Shown one piece after another: positions 50,396 to 58,205 of a stretch of 64,000 bases of DNA. Location of the stretch: positions 496,001-560,000 of the forward strand of contig NZ_JACOQD010000002.1 of the NCBI RefSeq assembly GCF_014297365.1, read 5' to 3'. The stretch's first letter is position 1. Each line of letters opens with the position of its first letter. A program made the translations under genes and the position numbers. The notes beneath the pieces are model-generated. The model was not told the origin of the DNA and searched no databases. It saw only the letters and a program-made list of their open reading frames with translations. Source of the DNA: Winogradskyella echinorum. Lineage in GTDB: Bacteria > Bacteroidota > Bacteroidia > Flavobacteriales > Flavobacteriaceae.

Positions 50396-52378
50396 ATGAA
50401 AATATTAGATAGGTACATACTTATCACATTCTTAAAGACGTTTTTTAGCGTCTTTATTATATTTATGTTCATCTTTGTTTTACAAGGAGTATGGCTCTAC
50501 ATAGCCGAACTTGCTGGTAAAGATTTAGACTTATCAGTAACCATAAAATTTATATTGTATTACATGCCAAAGCTTATTCCTTTGGTTGTGCCTTTAACTG
50601 TTTTATTATCTTCAATCATGGTATTTGGCAACTTTGCCGAAAACTATGAATTCGCTGCAATGAAATCAACAGGTATTTCATTACAACGTGCCATGCGAAG
50701 TCTAAGTGTTTTTATTGTTGCATTAGGTATTGGTTGTTTCTTTTTTGCAAACAATGTAATTCCTTGGGGAGAATATAATTTTTACAATCTTAGGCGAAAC
50801 ATTGCCAAGAAAAAACCTGCCCTTGCTATTGCTGAAGGTCAGTTTAACGAAATTGGTAATATAAATATTAAAGTAGAAGAAAAAAGTGGTGATAATGGTC
50901 AGTTTTTAAAAAATGTAATTATTCACCAAAAAACCAGTACACGTAACGCAAACTATACAGTAATAGCATCAGAAAAAGGAGAGTTAAAAAGTAGTCCAGA
51001 TTCTAACATCCTTCAACTCGAATTAGTAAACGGAAATCGTTATCAAGAAGTTGTTAATAAAGATATGCGTAAAAATCAAAATAAGCCACATGCAAAAAGT
51101 TATTTTGATAAGTACATAATCAATGTAGATTTAGAAATATTAAGTTCTGATGACTTAGATGAAAAAAATAATACAGATAGATGGACGATGCTAGATGTTA
51201 ATCAGTTAGTAAAACGAATTGACACCTTAGAAAATAATAGAAAGGATGATTATTTAAATTTAGCTAAAACCCTTTATAATAGAACTAACTTTTCCGTTTT
51301 AAATCTAAATATTAACACTACAAAACCCGATTCATTATATGCTGGTAATATTCTAGATTTATTTAGTAATAATAAAAAAATTCAGATTGTAAACTTAGCC
51401 ATTAATTCTGCTAATAGAGCACAACAAGTTTTAGATGGTAATAAAAAATCATTTGAAAAAAAGGACATATTAATTAACAAACATATTATTGTTTTGCACG
51501 ATAAATTTGTTTTGGCTTTTGCTTGTATTATCCTCTTTTTTGTTGGAGCACCACTTGGAGCTTTAATTAGAAAAGGTGGACTTGGGTTACCAATGGTAAT
51601 AGCCATTGTTTTATTTTTAACTTATTATTTCTTCGGAATTTTTGCTAAAAACAGTGCAGAGAAAGGTAGTTTTAGTCCAATTATAGGCTCATGGCTTTCT
51701 ACAGCGATTATGCTTCCTTTAAGTATCTATTTAACCACAAGAGCAACAAATGATAAAGGTGTTTTTCAGTTTGATGCAATAATAGTTCCATTAAAACAAC
51801 TATTTAGACCTAAGAGTAACGTTCAACTCTCAGAAACAGACACAAAATCGTACAATTATTACAAAAAGTATTCAGTAGAAGAGTTAGTAGCGATTATAAA
51901 AAAACAAGATGAGTTTGATTTAGATAAAAAGCCAAAAGAAATAGCGCTTCATAATTTGCTGAATCGAAACATCCCTTTAGAAAATTTAAAATCTGAAGGC
52001 TTAGATATACCAGATAAGCTTGTAAAAGCTAAATCATTACTTAAAGATTATAACGACTATTCTAAAACAAGTTTAATTAGTTTTTGTATTGGAGGTATAT
52101 TATTAGGGCTTCACTTTGTGTTTAAAAATAACAAACTGCCAGAGCTTGCAGAAGCGTCCTTAAGTCTCAGTATTATCGCCTATATCTTTTTAGCTATTTA
52201 TGTTGTAGTAGACGCAGTAATGTATTCAAAGTTTTACAAAACGATTAATAAAAAGGACAAGAGTAGCAATCCTTTTTTAGTATTAATAACGCTTCCACTC
52301 TACCCTTTTAAATATATTATTAAAAGAAATAAGATTGCTCAAGACTTCTATCAGAGTTGTCTTCGAAATATAAAATAA
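50396..52378 (+). CDS. LptF/LptG-family permease
   Basis: A 660-residue membrane permease of the Lpt lipopolysaccharide exporter. It has an N-terminal half typical of LptF/G (LDRYILITFLKTFFSVFIIFMFIFV, KSTGISLQRAMRSL) and a jellyroll periplasmic domain (about 110-330), three more helices (FACIILFFVGAPLGALIRKGG, MVIAIVLFLTYYFFGIFAKN), and an extra C-terminal region (450-660) with two further helices. The length exceeds E. coli LptF (about 366) and is normal for Bacteroidota. It starts 6 bp after lolA. It forms a complex with LptB and LptG/C. Confidence 0.93.
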   Translation: MKILDRYILITFLKTFFSVFIIFMFIFVLQGVWLYIAELAGKDLDLSVTIKFILYYMPKLIPLVVPLTVLLSSIMVFGNFAENYEFAAMKSTGISLQRAMRSLSVFIVALGIGCFFFANNVIPWGEYNFYNLRRNIAKKKPALAIAEGQFNEIGNINIKVEEKSGDNGQFLKNVIIHQKTSTRNANYTVIASEKGELKSSPDSNILQLELVNGNRYQEVVNKDMRKNQNKPHAKSYFDKYIINVDLEILSSDDLDEKNNTDRWTMLDVNQLVKRIDTLENNRKDDYLNLAKTLYNRTNFSVLNLNINTTKPDSLYAGNILDLFSNNKKIQIVNLAINSANRAQQVLDGNKKSFEKKDILINKHIIVLHDKFVLAFACIILFFVGAPLGALIRKGGLGLPMVIAIVLFLTYYFFGIFAKNSAEKGSFSPIIGSWLSTAIMLPLSIYLTTRATNDKGVFQFDAIIVPLKQLFRPKSNVQLSETDTKSYNYYKKYSVEELVAIIKKQDEFDLDKKPKEIALHNLLNRNIPLENLKSEGLDIPDKLVKAKSLLKDYNDYSKTSLISFCIGGILLGLHFVFKNNKLPELAEASLSLSIIAYIFLAIYVVVDAVMYSKFYKTINKKDKSSNPFLVLITLPLYPFKYIIKRNKIAQDFYQSCLRNIK

Positions 52379-52381
52379 ACG

Positions 52382-52389
52382 TACCTTTG
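52382..52389 (+). promoter_or_regulatory. -7 promoter box of ribB
   Basis: TACCTTTG, exact TAnnTTTG, 17 bp before the ribB ATG at 52407, immediately after the preceding stop. It suggests ribB can be transcribed independently of ftsK-lolA-lptF/G. TTG lies about 22 bases upstream. Confidence 0.55.
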
Positions 52390-52406
52390 TATAGTAAAGT
52401 AGTACT

Positions 52407-53555
52407 ATGAAACCCAACACCGTGAATACAAAAACAAGTCTAAACACTATAGAAGAAGCTATTGAAGATATTCGACAAGGCAAAGTTATAATTGTTGTTG
52501 ATGATGAAAACCGAGAAAATGAAGGTGATTTTTTAGCTGCAGCCGAAAAAGTTACGCCCGAAATGATTAATTTCATGGCAACGCATGGTCGTGGATTAAT
52601 TTGTGCACCTCTAACTGAACATCGATGTGAAGAATTAGAGCTTAACATGATGGTTAGAAACAATACTGACCCAATGGAAACGGCTTTTACAATTTCTGTG
52701 GATCTAAGAGGAAATGGTGTAAGTACTGGAATTTCCGCAAGTGATAGATCTAAAACTGTTAAAGCTTTAGTCAATAACAACACAAAACCATTTGAATTAG
52801 CTAGACCTGGACATATCTTTCCTTTAGTAGCTAAAGAAGGTGGTGTATTAAGGAGAACTGGCCATACAGAAGCTGCCATAGATTTTGCGCGTTTAGCAGG
52901 TTATGAACCAGCTGGTGTTATTGTAGAAATTATGAACGAAGATGGTTCAATGGCACGTTTACCACAACTTTTTGAGGTGGCGAAGAAGTTTGGTTTAAAA
53001 ATCGTATCTATTGAAGATTTAGTGGCTTATCGTATGGAGCACGACTCTTTAATAGATAAGAAAGAAGATTTTAATATCGAAACACGTTTTGGTAAGTTTA
53101 GACTAAGAGCCTATCAACAAACAACTAACGATCAAGTACATATCGCTTTAACTAAGGGTTCGTGGAAGTCTGATGAATCTATATTAACTCGTGTTAATAA
53201 CACATTAGTTAATAATGATATTCTAGGTACATTAACTAATAATGCAGATCAAAAATTAGATGACATGTTCAATGTTATTAATAAAGAAGGTAAAGGAGCA
53301 ATTATATTTATTAATCAGCAACCTGAGTCTATAAATTTATTGACACGTCTATCTATTTTAAAAGAAAGCCAAGTTGAAGGTCGACTAGTTAAAGCACCTA
53401 GTTTGGGAATGGATTCTAAAGATTTCGGTATTGGAGCTCAAATATTACACGATCTTAAAATTAGTAAACTAAAGCTTATCTCAAATAGTCTCCAAACCAA
53501 ACGTGTGGGTATGATTGGGTATGGCTTAGAGATTGTTGATTATGTGGAGTATTAG
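52407..53555 (+). CDS. ribB: 3,4-dihydroxy-2-butanone-4-phosphate synthase with degenerate GTP cyclohydrolase II domain
   Basis: A 382-residue RibBA-like enzyme of riboflavin synthesis. The DHBP synthase domain (about 11-215) is intact, with VVDDENRENEGDF (30-42), GRGLICAPLTEHRC, RPGHIFPL and RRTGHTEAAIDFARLAGYEPAG. The C-terminal domain (about 225-382) has the GTP cyclohydrolase II fold pattern, but the zinc-ligand Cys cluster (GSLRCDCGPQL in active enzymes) reads LGTLTNNADQKL here, so GTP cyclohydrolase activity is not expected. A separate ribA must exist elsewhere. The stop overlaps the convergent lipoprotein gene by 4 bp. Confidence 0.93.
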   Translation: MKPNTVNTKTSLNTIEEAIEDIRQGKVIIVVDDENRENEGDFLAAAEKVTPEMINFMATHGRGLICAPLTEHRCEELELNMMVRNNTDPMETAFTISVDLRGNGVSTGISASDRSKTVKALVNNNTKPFELARPGHIFPLVAKEGGVLRRTGHTEAAIDFARLAGYEPAGVIVEIMNEDGSMARLPQLFEVAKKFGLKIVSIEDLVAYRMEHDSLIDKKEDFNIETRFGKFRLRAYQQTTNDQVHIALTKGSWKSDESILTRVNNTLVNNDILGTLTNNADQKLDDMFNVINKEGKGAIIFINQQPESINLLTRLSILKESQVEGRLVKAPSLGMDSKDFGIGAQILHDLKISKLKLISNSLQTKRVGMIGYGLEIVDYVEY

Positions 53556-54517
53556 TCCGTTACTTCAAAAATCTTAAATAGCCCTTTACTTCTTGACATA
53601 GGCACCTCAGATATAAGTGCATATTTACCTGGTGTTAAATCCGCATAGAAATAGCCAGAACTACCAGCTGGCATATCATTAACACCTCCTAAAAAGGTTA
53701 TACCATTAGGAACAGGAGTAATTAATCCTTTCGGATCTGACCAATCCATCCAAGCTTCAAGTTCATCTTCGTTAGCATTATCTTCTAGTTTTACCAGGTT
53801 AACATCATGCCATATAAAATTCTCATGTGGTTTTTGGTCTTTTACAAATACAGAAAAAATTTGATTCCCTTTAGTTATTACTTTATCATAGGTAATCCCT
53901 TCTTCACCTGATAGAATAATATTCACTGTCGGTTCAGGAGGTGAGTTTCCACTATCCTTTTTAAGTACAATTATTGGTTTTGCCATTCCCATTAAAGTAT
54001 GAAACATCCCATTTGGCATTTTCACATAACATTCCATAATGTAATAGCCAGGATCTAATTTAATTGTTGTAATAGCTTTGCGTTTCGGGGCAATAAGCCC
54101 TGTTCCACCAGAAAAGACAATATCAAAATACCATTTAGGAAGTTTATTAAATTCAGCAAATCCTTCTTCAGATTTCCCTTTATTAATCAAATCCATTCCT
54201 TCAGCAAAAACAGGTGCGACATCGGTTAATGTGTTTTCAATAGTTTTTCCATCAGGATATTTATCTAGTAGAAAGAAATGCGTTTCGTTTGAAAGGTTTT
54301 CATATTTAAACGTATTCCAACCTGATGGAATGGTATCTACCGATTGAAAATTCATTCCTATTGATACCACATCGATAACATTTTCAGGCATTTTGAAAAC
54401 TTCCTCGGCTTCTTTTAAAACTTCATCGATGATCTTTGGTTTTTTTTCAGTTTTGCAATTAAAAAACATAGTTAACGCTAGCAGTGCTAAACACATAGGT
54501 TGATTTATAGTTTTCAT
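53552..54517 (-). CDS. Lipoprotein with two possible cupredoxin-like repeats
   Basis: A 321-residue lipoprotein (Cys21 after LTMFFN). I do not recognise a firm family. Two halves show a similar beta-sandwich pattern: first IPSGWNTFKYENLSNETHFFL then LDPGYYIMECYVKMPNGMFHTLMGM; second FIWHDVNLVKLE then MPAGSSGYFYADLTPGKYALI. The phrases 'xPAGxxxF', 'LxPGxYxxxCxV' and 'H...MGM' resemble plastocyanin-type domains. A copper site is possible in the first half only (His, Cys, His, Met present). Function unknown. It is followed after 90 bp by a T9SS gene on the same strand. Confidence 0.78.
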   Translation of the reverse strand: MKTINQPMCLALLALTMFFNCKTEKKPKIIDEVLKEAEEVFKMPENVIDVVSIGMNFQSVDTIPSGWNTFKYENLSNETHFFLLDKYPDGKTIENTLTDVAPVFAEGMDLINKGKSEEGFAEFNKLPKWYFDIVFSGGTGLIAPKRKAITTIKLDPGYYIMECYVKMPNGMFHTLMGMAKPIIVLKKDSGNSPPEPTVNIILSGEEGITYDKVITKGNQIFSVFVKDQKPHENFIWHDVNLVKLEDNANEDELEAWMDWSDPKGLITPVPNGITFLGGVNDMPAGSSGYFYADLTPGKYALISEVPMSRSKGLFKIFEVTD

Positions 54518-54546
54518 AATTTATAGTTTAAATTACTGATCTCAGA

Positions 54547-57153
54547 CTAGTTGATTATTATTTTTTGAGTAAAATCTCCTCGATTAGTTTCTACTTTGAG
54601 CACATAAATTCCTGCTTGATAAGCACTAACATCAATTTGATTCCTATTTTGCTCAGATGTATATAATTTTTTTCCAAAAAGATCATATATAATTGTATTT
54701 CTAAGCATATTTGCTGTTGAAATATGTAAGGTCTCTGAAACTGGGTTTAGATACACCACAAATTTGTTTTCTTCAAAATTATTAGTAGATAATTTATTTC
54801 TATTTAAAACCACCAAAGAGGTGGTTACAGGTAATCTTCCATTTTGAGAATTAAAATCAACTGTTTTTGTAAATGTCAAGTTTTGTGGATTGAATTCGAA
54901 TACTGTTCCTAAATTATATGTACCACCTTCAGAAGTCACTCCATAAAGTTTATTATTGAGAAGTGTTAGACTCCCAAGTGGATTAGCACCTGTTAGAGTA
55001 TCATTAAAATCGAAAACCTTAGTAAAAGTGTTCGTCTGAATATCAAACTTAAAAATAACACCATCACCATTTGCTCCTCCTTCAGAAGTCATTCCGTAAA
55101 GCGTATTAGTATCAAACTGAAGTAAATTACCATAAGGTCGAGAACCATTTACTCCATCATATTCAAATTCATGTAGCTTGTTAAAACCTGTTGTAAAATC
55201 GTATTCAAAAACCACACCTCCTCCTTGCAGTCCGCCATCAGAAGTCATTCCATAGAGTTTTCCATTTAAGGCTTCAATTAAACCTCCATTTGGAAATGCA
55301 CCGCTTTCTAAATTAAAATCGTGAATTTTAGTATATTGATCGGTATTTATATCATATTCAAAAATAGTACCTGCAGGTGCATCGATTTCCATAAAGACAC
55401 CTTCACCACCAACAGAGGTCATTCCGTAAATTTTATTATTAGAAGCTTGTAATAAATCACCCAAAGGCGTACCTCCTAGCTCATCACTAAAATTATGTTT
55501 TTTAGAATATGTATTTGAAGATAAATCAAACTCAAAAAACACACCTAAATTATTATTTCCACCTCGATATGCTGTACCATATAATTTTCCGTTTGAGGCT
55601 TCTAATAAGCTGGCTCTTGGCGCAATACCAAGTTCATTATTATTAACCTCATCAAAGCTATACAATCTTGTATAAAGGTTATTTACTGGATTGAATTCAA
55701 AAATTGCACCTGTATCGTTAATTCCACCACGATATGTTAGTCCGTAAAATTTTTGTTGATTTCCAGAAAAAATCAAGCTACCATCTGGTCCACCACCATC
55801 TTCTGAACTATTAAATTTAAAAATAGGATTATACGAGTTAGTCGTTACATCAAAACTGTAAAACATACCATTAGTTGTGTCAACATTGCCATATACAGTT
55901 TTGTTAGTTATACCATATAGTTTACCATCTGATGCTTCCAAAAGGCTTCCATAAGGATAATGACCTGAAGTGTAATTAAAACCATAAAGCACACTAGATA
56001 TATTGCTCATAGGATCATATTCAAACAAAGAGCCAATGTCACTAGCACCTCCATACCTAGTAACACCATAAAGTTTGTTATTGGATGCTAATGTAAGATT
56101 AGAACTAGGTACATAACCTAAATTGTTAGCATCCCCAAAATCGACCAAAGTTGTAAATGTGCTCGTTGTGATATTGTATTTAAAAAGGATACCATAACCA
56201 TTCAAACCACCGTCGTCAGTTGTACCAAAGAGTTCTAAGGAATTATTAGGACCTTCAATTAATGTACCTAAAGGATATTTTCCTGAGGTCTCAGTAGATC
56301 CAAAATTATACAAACTTGTTAGTGCGTTGGTAATAAAATCATATTGAAATAATACACCAAAACCATAATCACCACCTCCACTAGTGAGACCATATAACTT
56401 TGCATCACTGGCTTCAAACAAAGATCCGTAAGGTATTGCACCTGGATTTAATACATCATCGTCAAAATCTATTTTTTTGGTATATGTATTTGTGTTGATG
56501 TCAAATTCGAAAATTACGCCATTTCCATAATCTCCTCCAACAGAAGTCATTCCATATAGTTTTCCATTAGAAGCATATGTAAGTTCTCCTTCTGGTGCTC
56601 TACCATTTGAATCATTAAAATCATGAATCTTTGTAAAAACATCTTGCATGTAATCATATTCAAAAATGACTCCATCACCATGAATCCCTCCTTCTCTAGT
56701 CATACCATAAAGTTTGTTATTAACTTCAATGAGCGATCCTTCAGGACGATGTCCGTTTGCTGAATATGAAGCTCCAAACTCGTCAACCCCAAATTTAAAC
56801 TTGGTTTCATATACATTAGTTACAGGATCATACTCATATAAAACTCCACTTGCGTTATCACTGTCATAGTATAGACCACTTAAATAATGCCCAGAATAAG
56901 GTGCTAAACCATAAAACTTTCCGTTGGAAGCTTCTATAACTCCACTTTTAATTTCAACACCATCCGTTTTAAAAAAATCATATTGGAGTTCTAGATTTTC
57001 AGCATTTTCATCGGTTTTAAAGATGGTTCCTATATCAGATTTTCCTCCTCTAAAGGTCATTCCCCACAATTCAAAACCTTCTTGAGATAGAATCATATTA
57101 GGCAATAAAATTATTATTAATGCCAGTACTTTATTGAGTATTTTTATTTTCAT
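54547..57153 (-). CDS. T9SS-exported GloVer tandem-repeat protein
   Basis: An 868-residue exported protein. Signal peptide MKIKILNKVLALIIILLPNMILSQ, then about 14 tandem units of about 55 residues, each with a core like KLYGMTSEGGANGDGVIFKFD (full variants at residues near 50, 110, 170, 220, 280 and onward). This matches the 'GloVer' choice-of-anchor repeat (TIGR03803), predicted beta-propeller-like. The C-terminus (NPVSETLHISTANM...) is a type A T9SS sorting domain ending in VLKVETNRGDFTQKIIIN. It is therefore secreted or cell-surface. The upstream ATG (57192) is rejected because the signal peptide begins at 57153. Probable cotranscription with the lipoprotein 87 bp upstream. Confidence 0.9.
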   Translation of the reverse strand: MKIKILNKVLALIIILLPNMILSQEGFELWGMTFRGGKSDIGTIFKTDENAENLELQYDFFKTDGVEIKSGVIEASNGKFYGLAPYSGHYLSGLYYDSDNASGVLYEYDPVTNVYETKFKFGVDEFGASYSANGHRPEGSLIEVNNKLYGMTREGGIHGDGVIFEYDYMQDVFTKIHDFNDSNGRAPEGELTYASNGKLYGMTSVGGDYGNGVIFEFDINTNTYTKKIDFDDDVLNPGAIPYGSLFEASDAKLYGLTSGGGDYGFGVLFQYDFITNALTSLYNFGSTETSGKYPLGTLIEGPNNSLELFGTTDDGGLNGYGILFKYNITTSTFTTLVDFGDANNLGYVPSSNLTLASNNKLYGVTRYGGASDIGSLFEYDPMSNISSVLYGFNYTSGHYPYGSLLEASDGKLYGITNKTVYGNVDTTNGMFYSFDVTTNSYNPIFKFNSSEDGGGPDGSLIFSGNQQKFYGLTYRGGINDTGAIFEFNPVNNLYTRLYSFDEVNNNELGIAPRASLLEASNGKLYGTAYRGGNNNLGVFFEFDLSSNTYSKKHNFSDELGGTPLGDLLQASNNKIYGMTSVGGEGVFMEIDAPAGTIFEYDINTDQYTKIHDFNLESGAFPNGGLIEALNGKLYGMTSDGGLQGGGVVFEYDFTTGFNKLHEFEYDGVNGSRPYGNLLQFDTNTLYGMTSEGGANGDGVIFKFDIQTNTFTKVFDFNDTLTGANPLGSLTLLNNKLYGVTSEGGTYNLGTVFEFNPQNLTFTKTVDFNSQNGRLPVTTSLVVLNRNKLSTNNFEENKFVVYLNPVSETLHISTANMLRNTIIYDLFGKKLYTSEQNRNQIDVSAYQAGIYVLKVETNRGDFTQKIIIN

Positions 57154-57240
57154 AATAGTTATTTGAATTATAATAGAACTTCTCTCAGCCAAAAATTGCT
57201 GTTCTTTAAGTGTTACTTGTGTTTTCTGTTTTTTTTCTAT

Positions 57241-57912
57241 TTATTCAGTAGGCAAATGGTATTCAAACGTTGCGTTCACTGTATGATGCAGCTCTTGTGG
57301 ATCTGTAGTTGGACTCGTAAACGCTTTGTAAATTGCGCCACCAATCAGAGTACCTTTTACATATTTTAAAACCGTAAGTCCTTCAATTTCTACTGTTTCT
57401 AACTCTAGAATTTGTACAGTAATTGATTGAGATAGTAAATCTGTTAATACATCATTATCCATATCATTATCACTGTCGTAAAATGCATCATCAAAAGCAA
57501 AAATCGTATAGTAATCTGGTAAATCTGTAATGATTCCTGTATTGGTTGTTTGTATTTCTCCTACAGGATGCGAACCCACACTTGCAGGCGCTTGAATAGT
57601 AACTTGTTTAAAATTATCATTTAAGCCAAATCCAGAAGAAAATGTTAAATTCAAAATACCTTGAAATCCAACTGGATTAATAGCTCCTGCTATAATTACG
57701 TTTGAAAGATTTGTTTCATTGTTTGCTGGAATTCTAAAGTCTATACCATTTATTGCATTTCCTATTACATCGTAAGAAATAAAAGACGTATCGGATTGCG
57801 GGTTCTGTTCTTCAGAATTATTAGTATCATCACTCGCGCATGAAGTAAAGTTTATAAAGATGGTAATAGTTATTATGGCATATATTACTTTTAATACAAT
57901 TTTTGTTTTCAT
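57241..57912 (-). CDS. Lipoprotein of unknown function, probably in the HTCS regulon
   Basis: A 223-residue lipoprotein with MKTKIVLKVIYAIITITIFINFTSC and lipobox Cys25 followed by ASDDTNNSEEQNP. The rest is beta-rich with SFISYDVIGNAINGIDFRIP, GFQGILNLTFSSGFGLN and a C-terminal YKAFTSPTTDPQELHHTVNATFEYHLP. I recognise no family. Its promoter region carries the AraC-type direct repeat that follows the HTCS gene, so it and the GloVer gene are likely targets of the HTCS. Confidence 0.8.
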   Translation of the reverse strand: MKTKIVLKVIYAIITITIFINFTSCASDDTNNSEEQNPQSDTSFISYDVIGNAINGIDFRIPANNETNLSNVIIAGAINPVGFQGILNLTFSSGFGLNDNFKQVTIQAPASVGSHPVGEIQTTNTGIITDLPDYYTIFAFDDAFYDSDNDMDNDVLTDLLSQSITVQILELETVEIEGLTVLKYVKGTLIGGAIYKAFTSPTTDPQELHHTVNATFEYHLPTE

Positions 57913-58119
57913 GATTATTTAAAGATTTTGATTAATAGCTTATTCTCTGAAATAAAAATAAAGGTGTATTTCCCTTTTTTTAAATGCTCTATATTTAAAT
58001 AAATATGCTGGCTGTCGGCTTGTTTTTTTTATCACTTTTACTCATTTGTAATTGATTTTATTATTTAACTCTACTATCAATTAAATGAGAATTTTATTGT
58101 TAAATAAAACTTTCTGAAA

Positions 58120-58127
58120 CAAAAATA
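58120..58127 (-). promoter_or_regulatory. -7 promoter box of the lipoprotein/GloVer operon
   Basis: Minus-strand TATTTTTG (58127-58120), exact TAnnTTTG. Transcription would begin near 58115, giving an AT-rich leader of about 200 nt. The operator at 58153 lies 26 bp upstream. Confidence 0.55.
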
Positions 58128-58152
58128 TGCTGTAATTAAGAAGGTGGCTTTC

Positions 58153-58185
58153 AATTATGTAACAAAGCCTTCAAATTATGTAACA
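58153..58185. promoter_or_regulatory. Probable HTCS operator (direct repeats with 21-bp period)
   Basis: AATTATGTAACA at 58153-58164 and again at 58174-58185: twelve identical bases exactly 21 bp apart. It sits 21 bp beyond the HTCS stop and immediately upstream of the -7 box at 58127. The AraC-type domain at the HTCS C-terminus is expected to bind such repeats. Confidence 0.75.
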
Positions 58186-58205
58186 CGTGCTTTTAAGGAC
58201 TGTGT

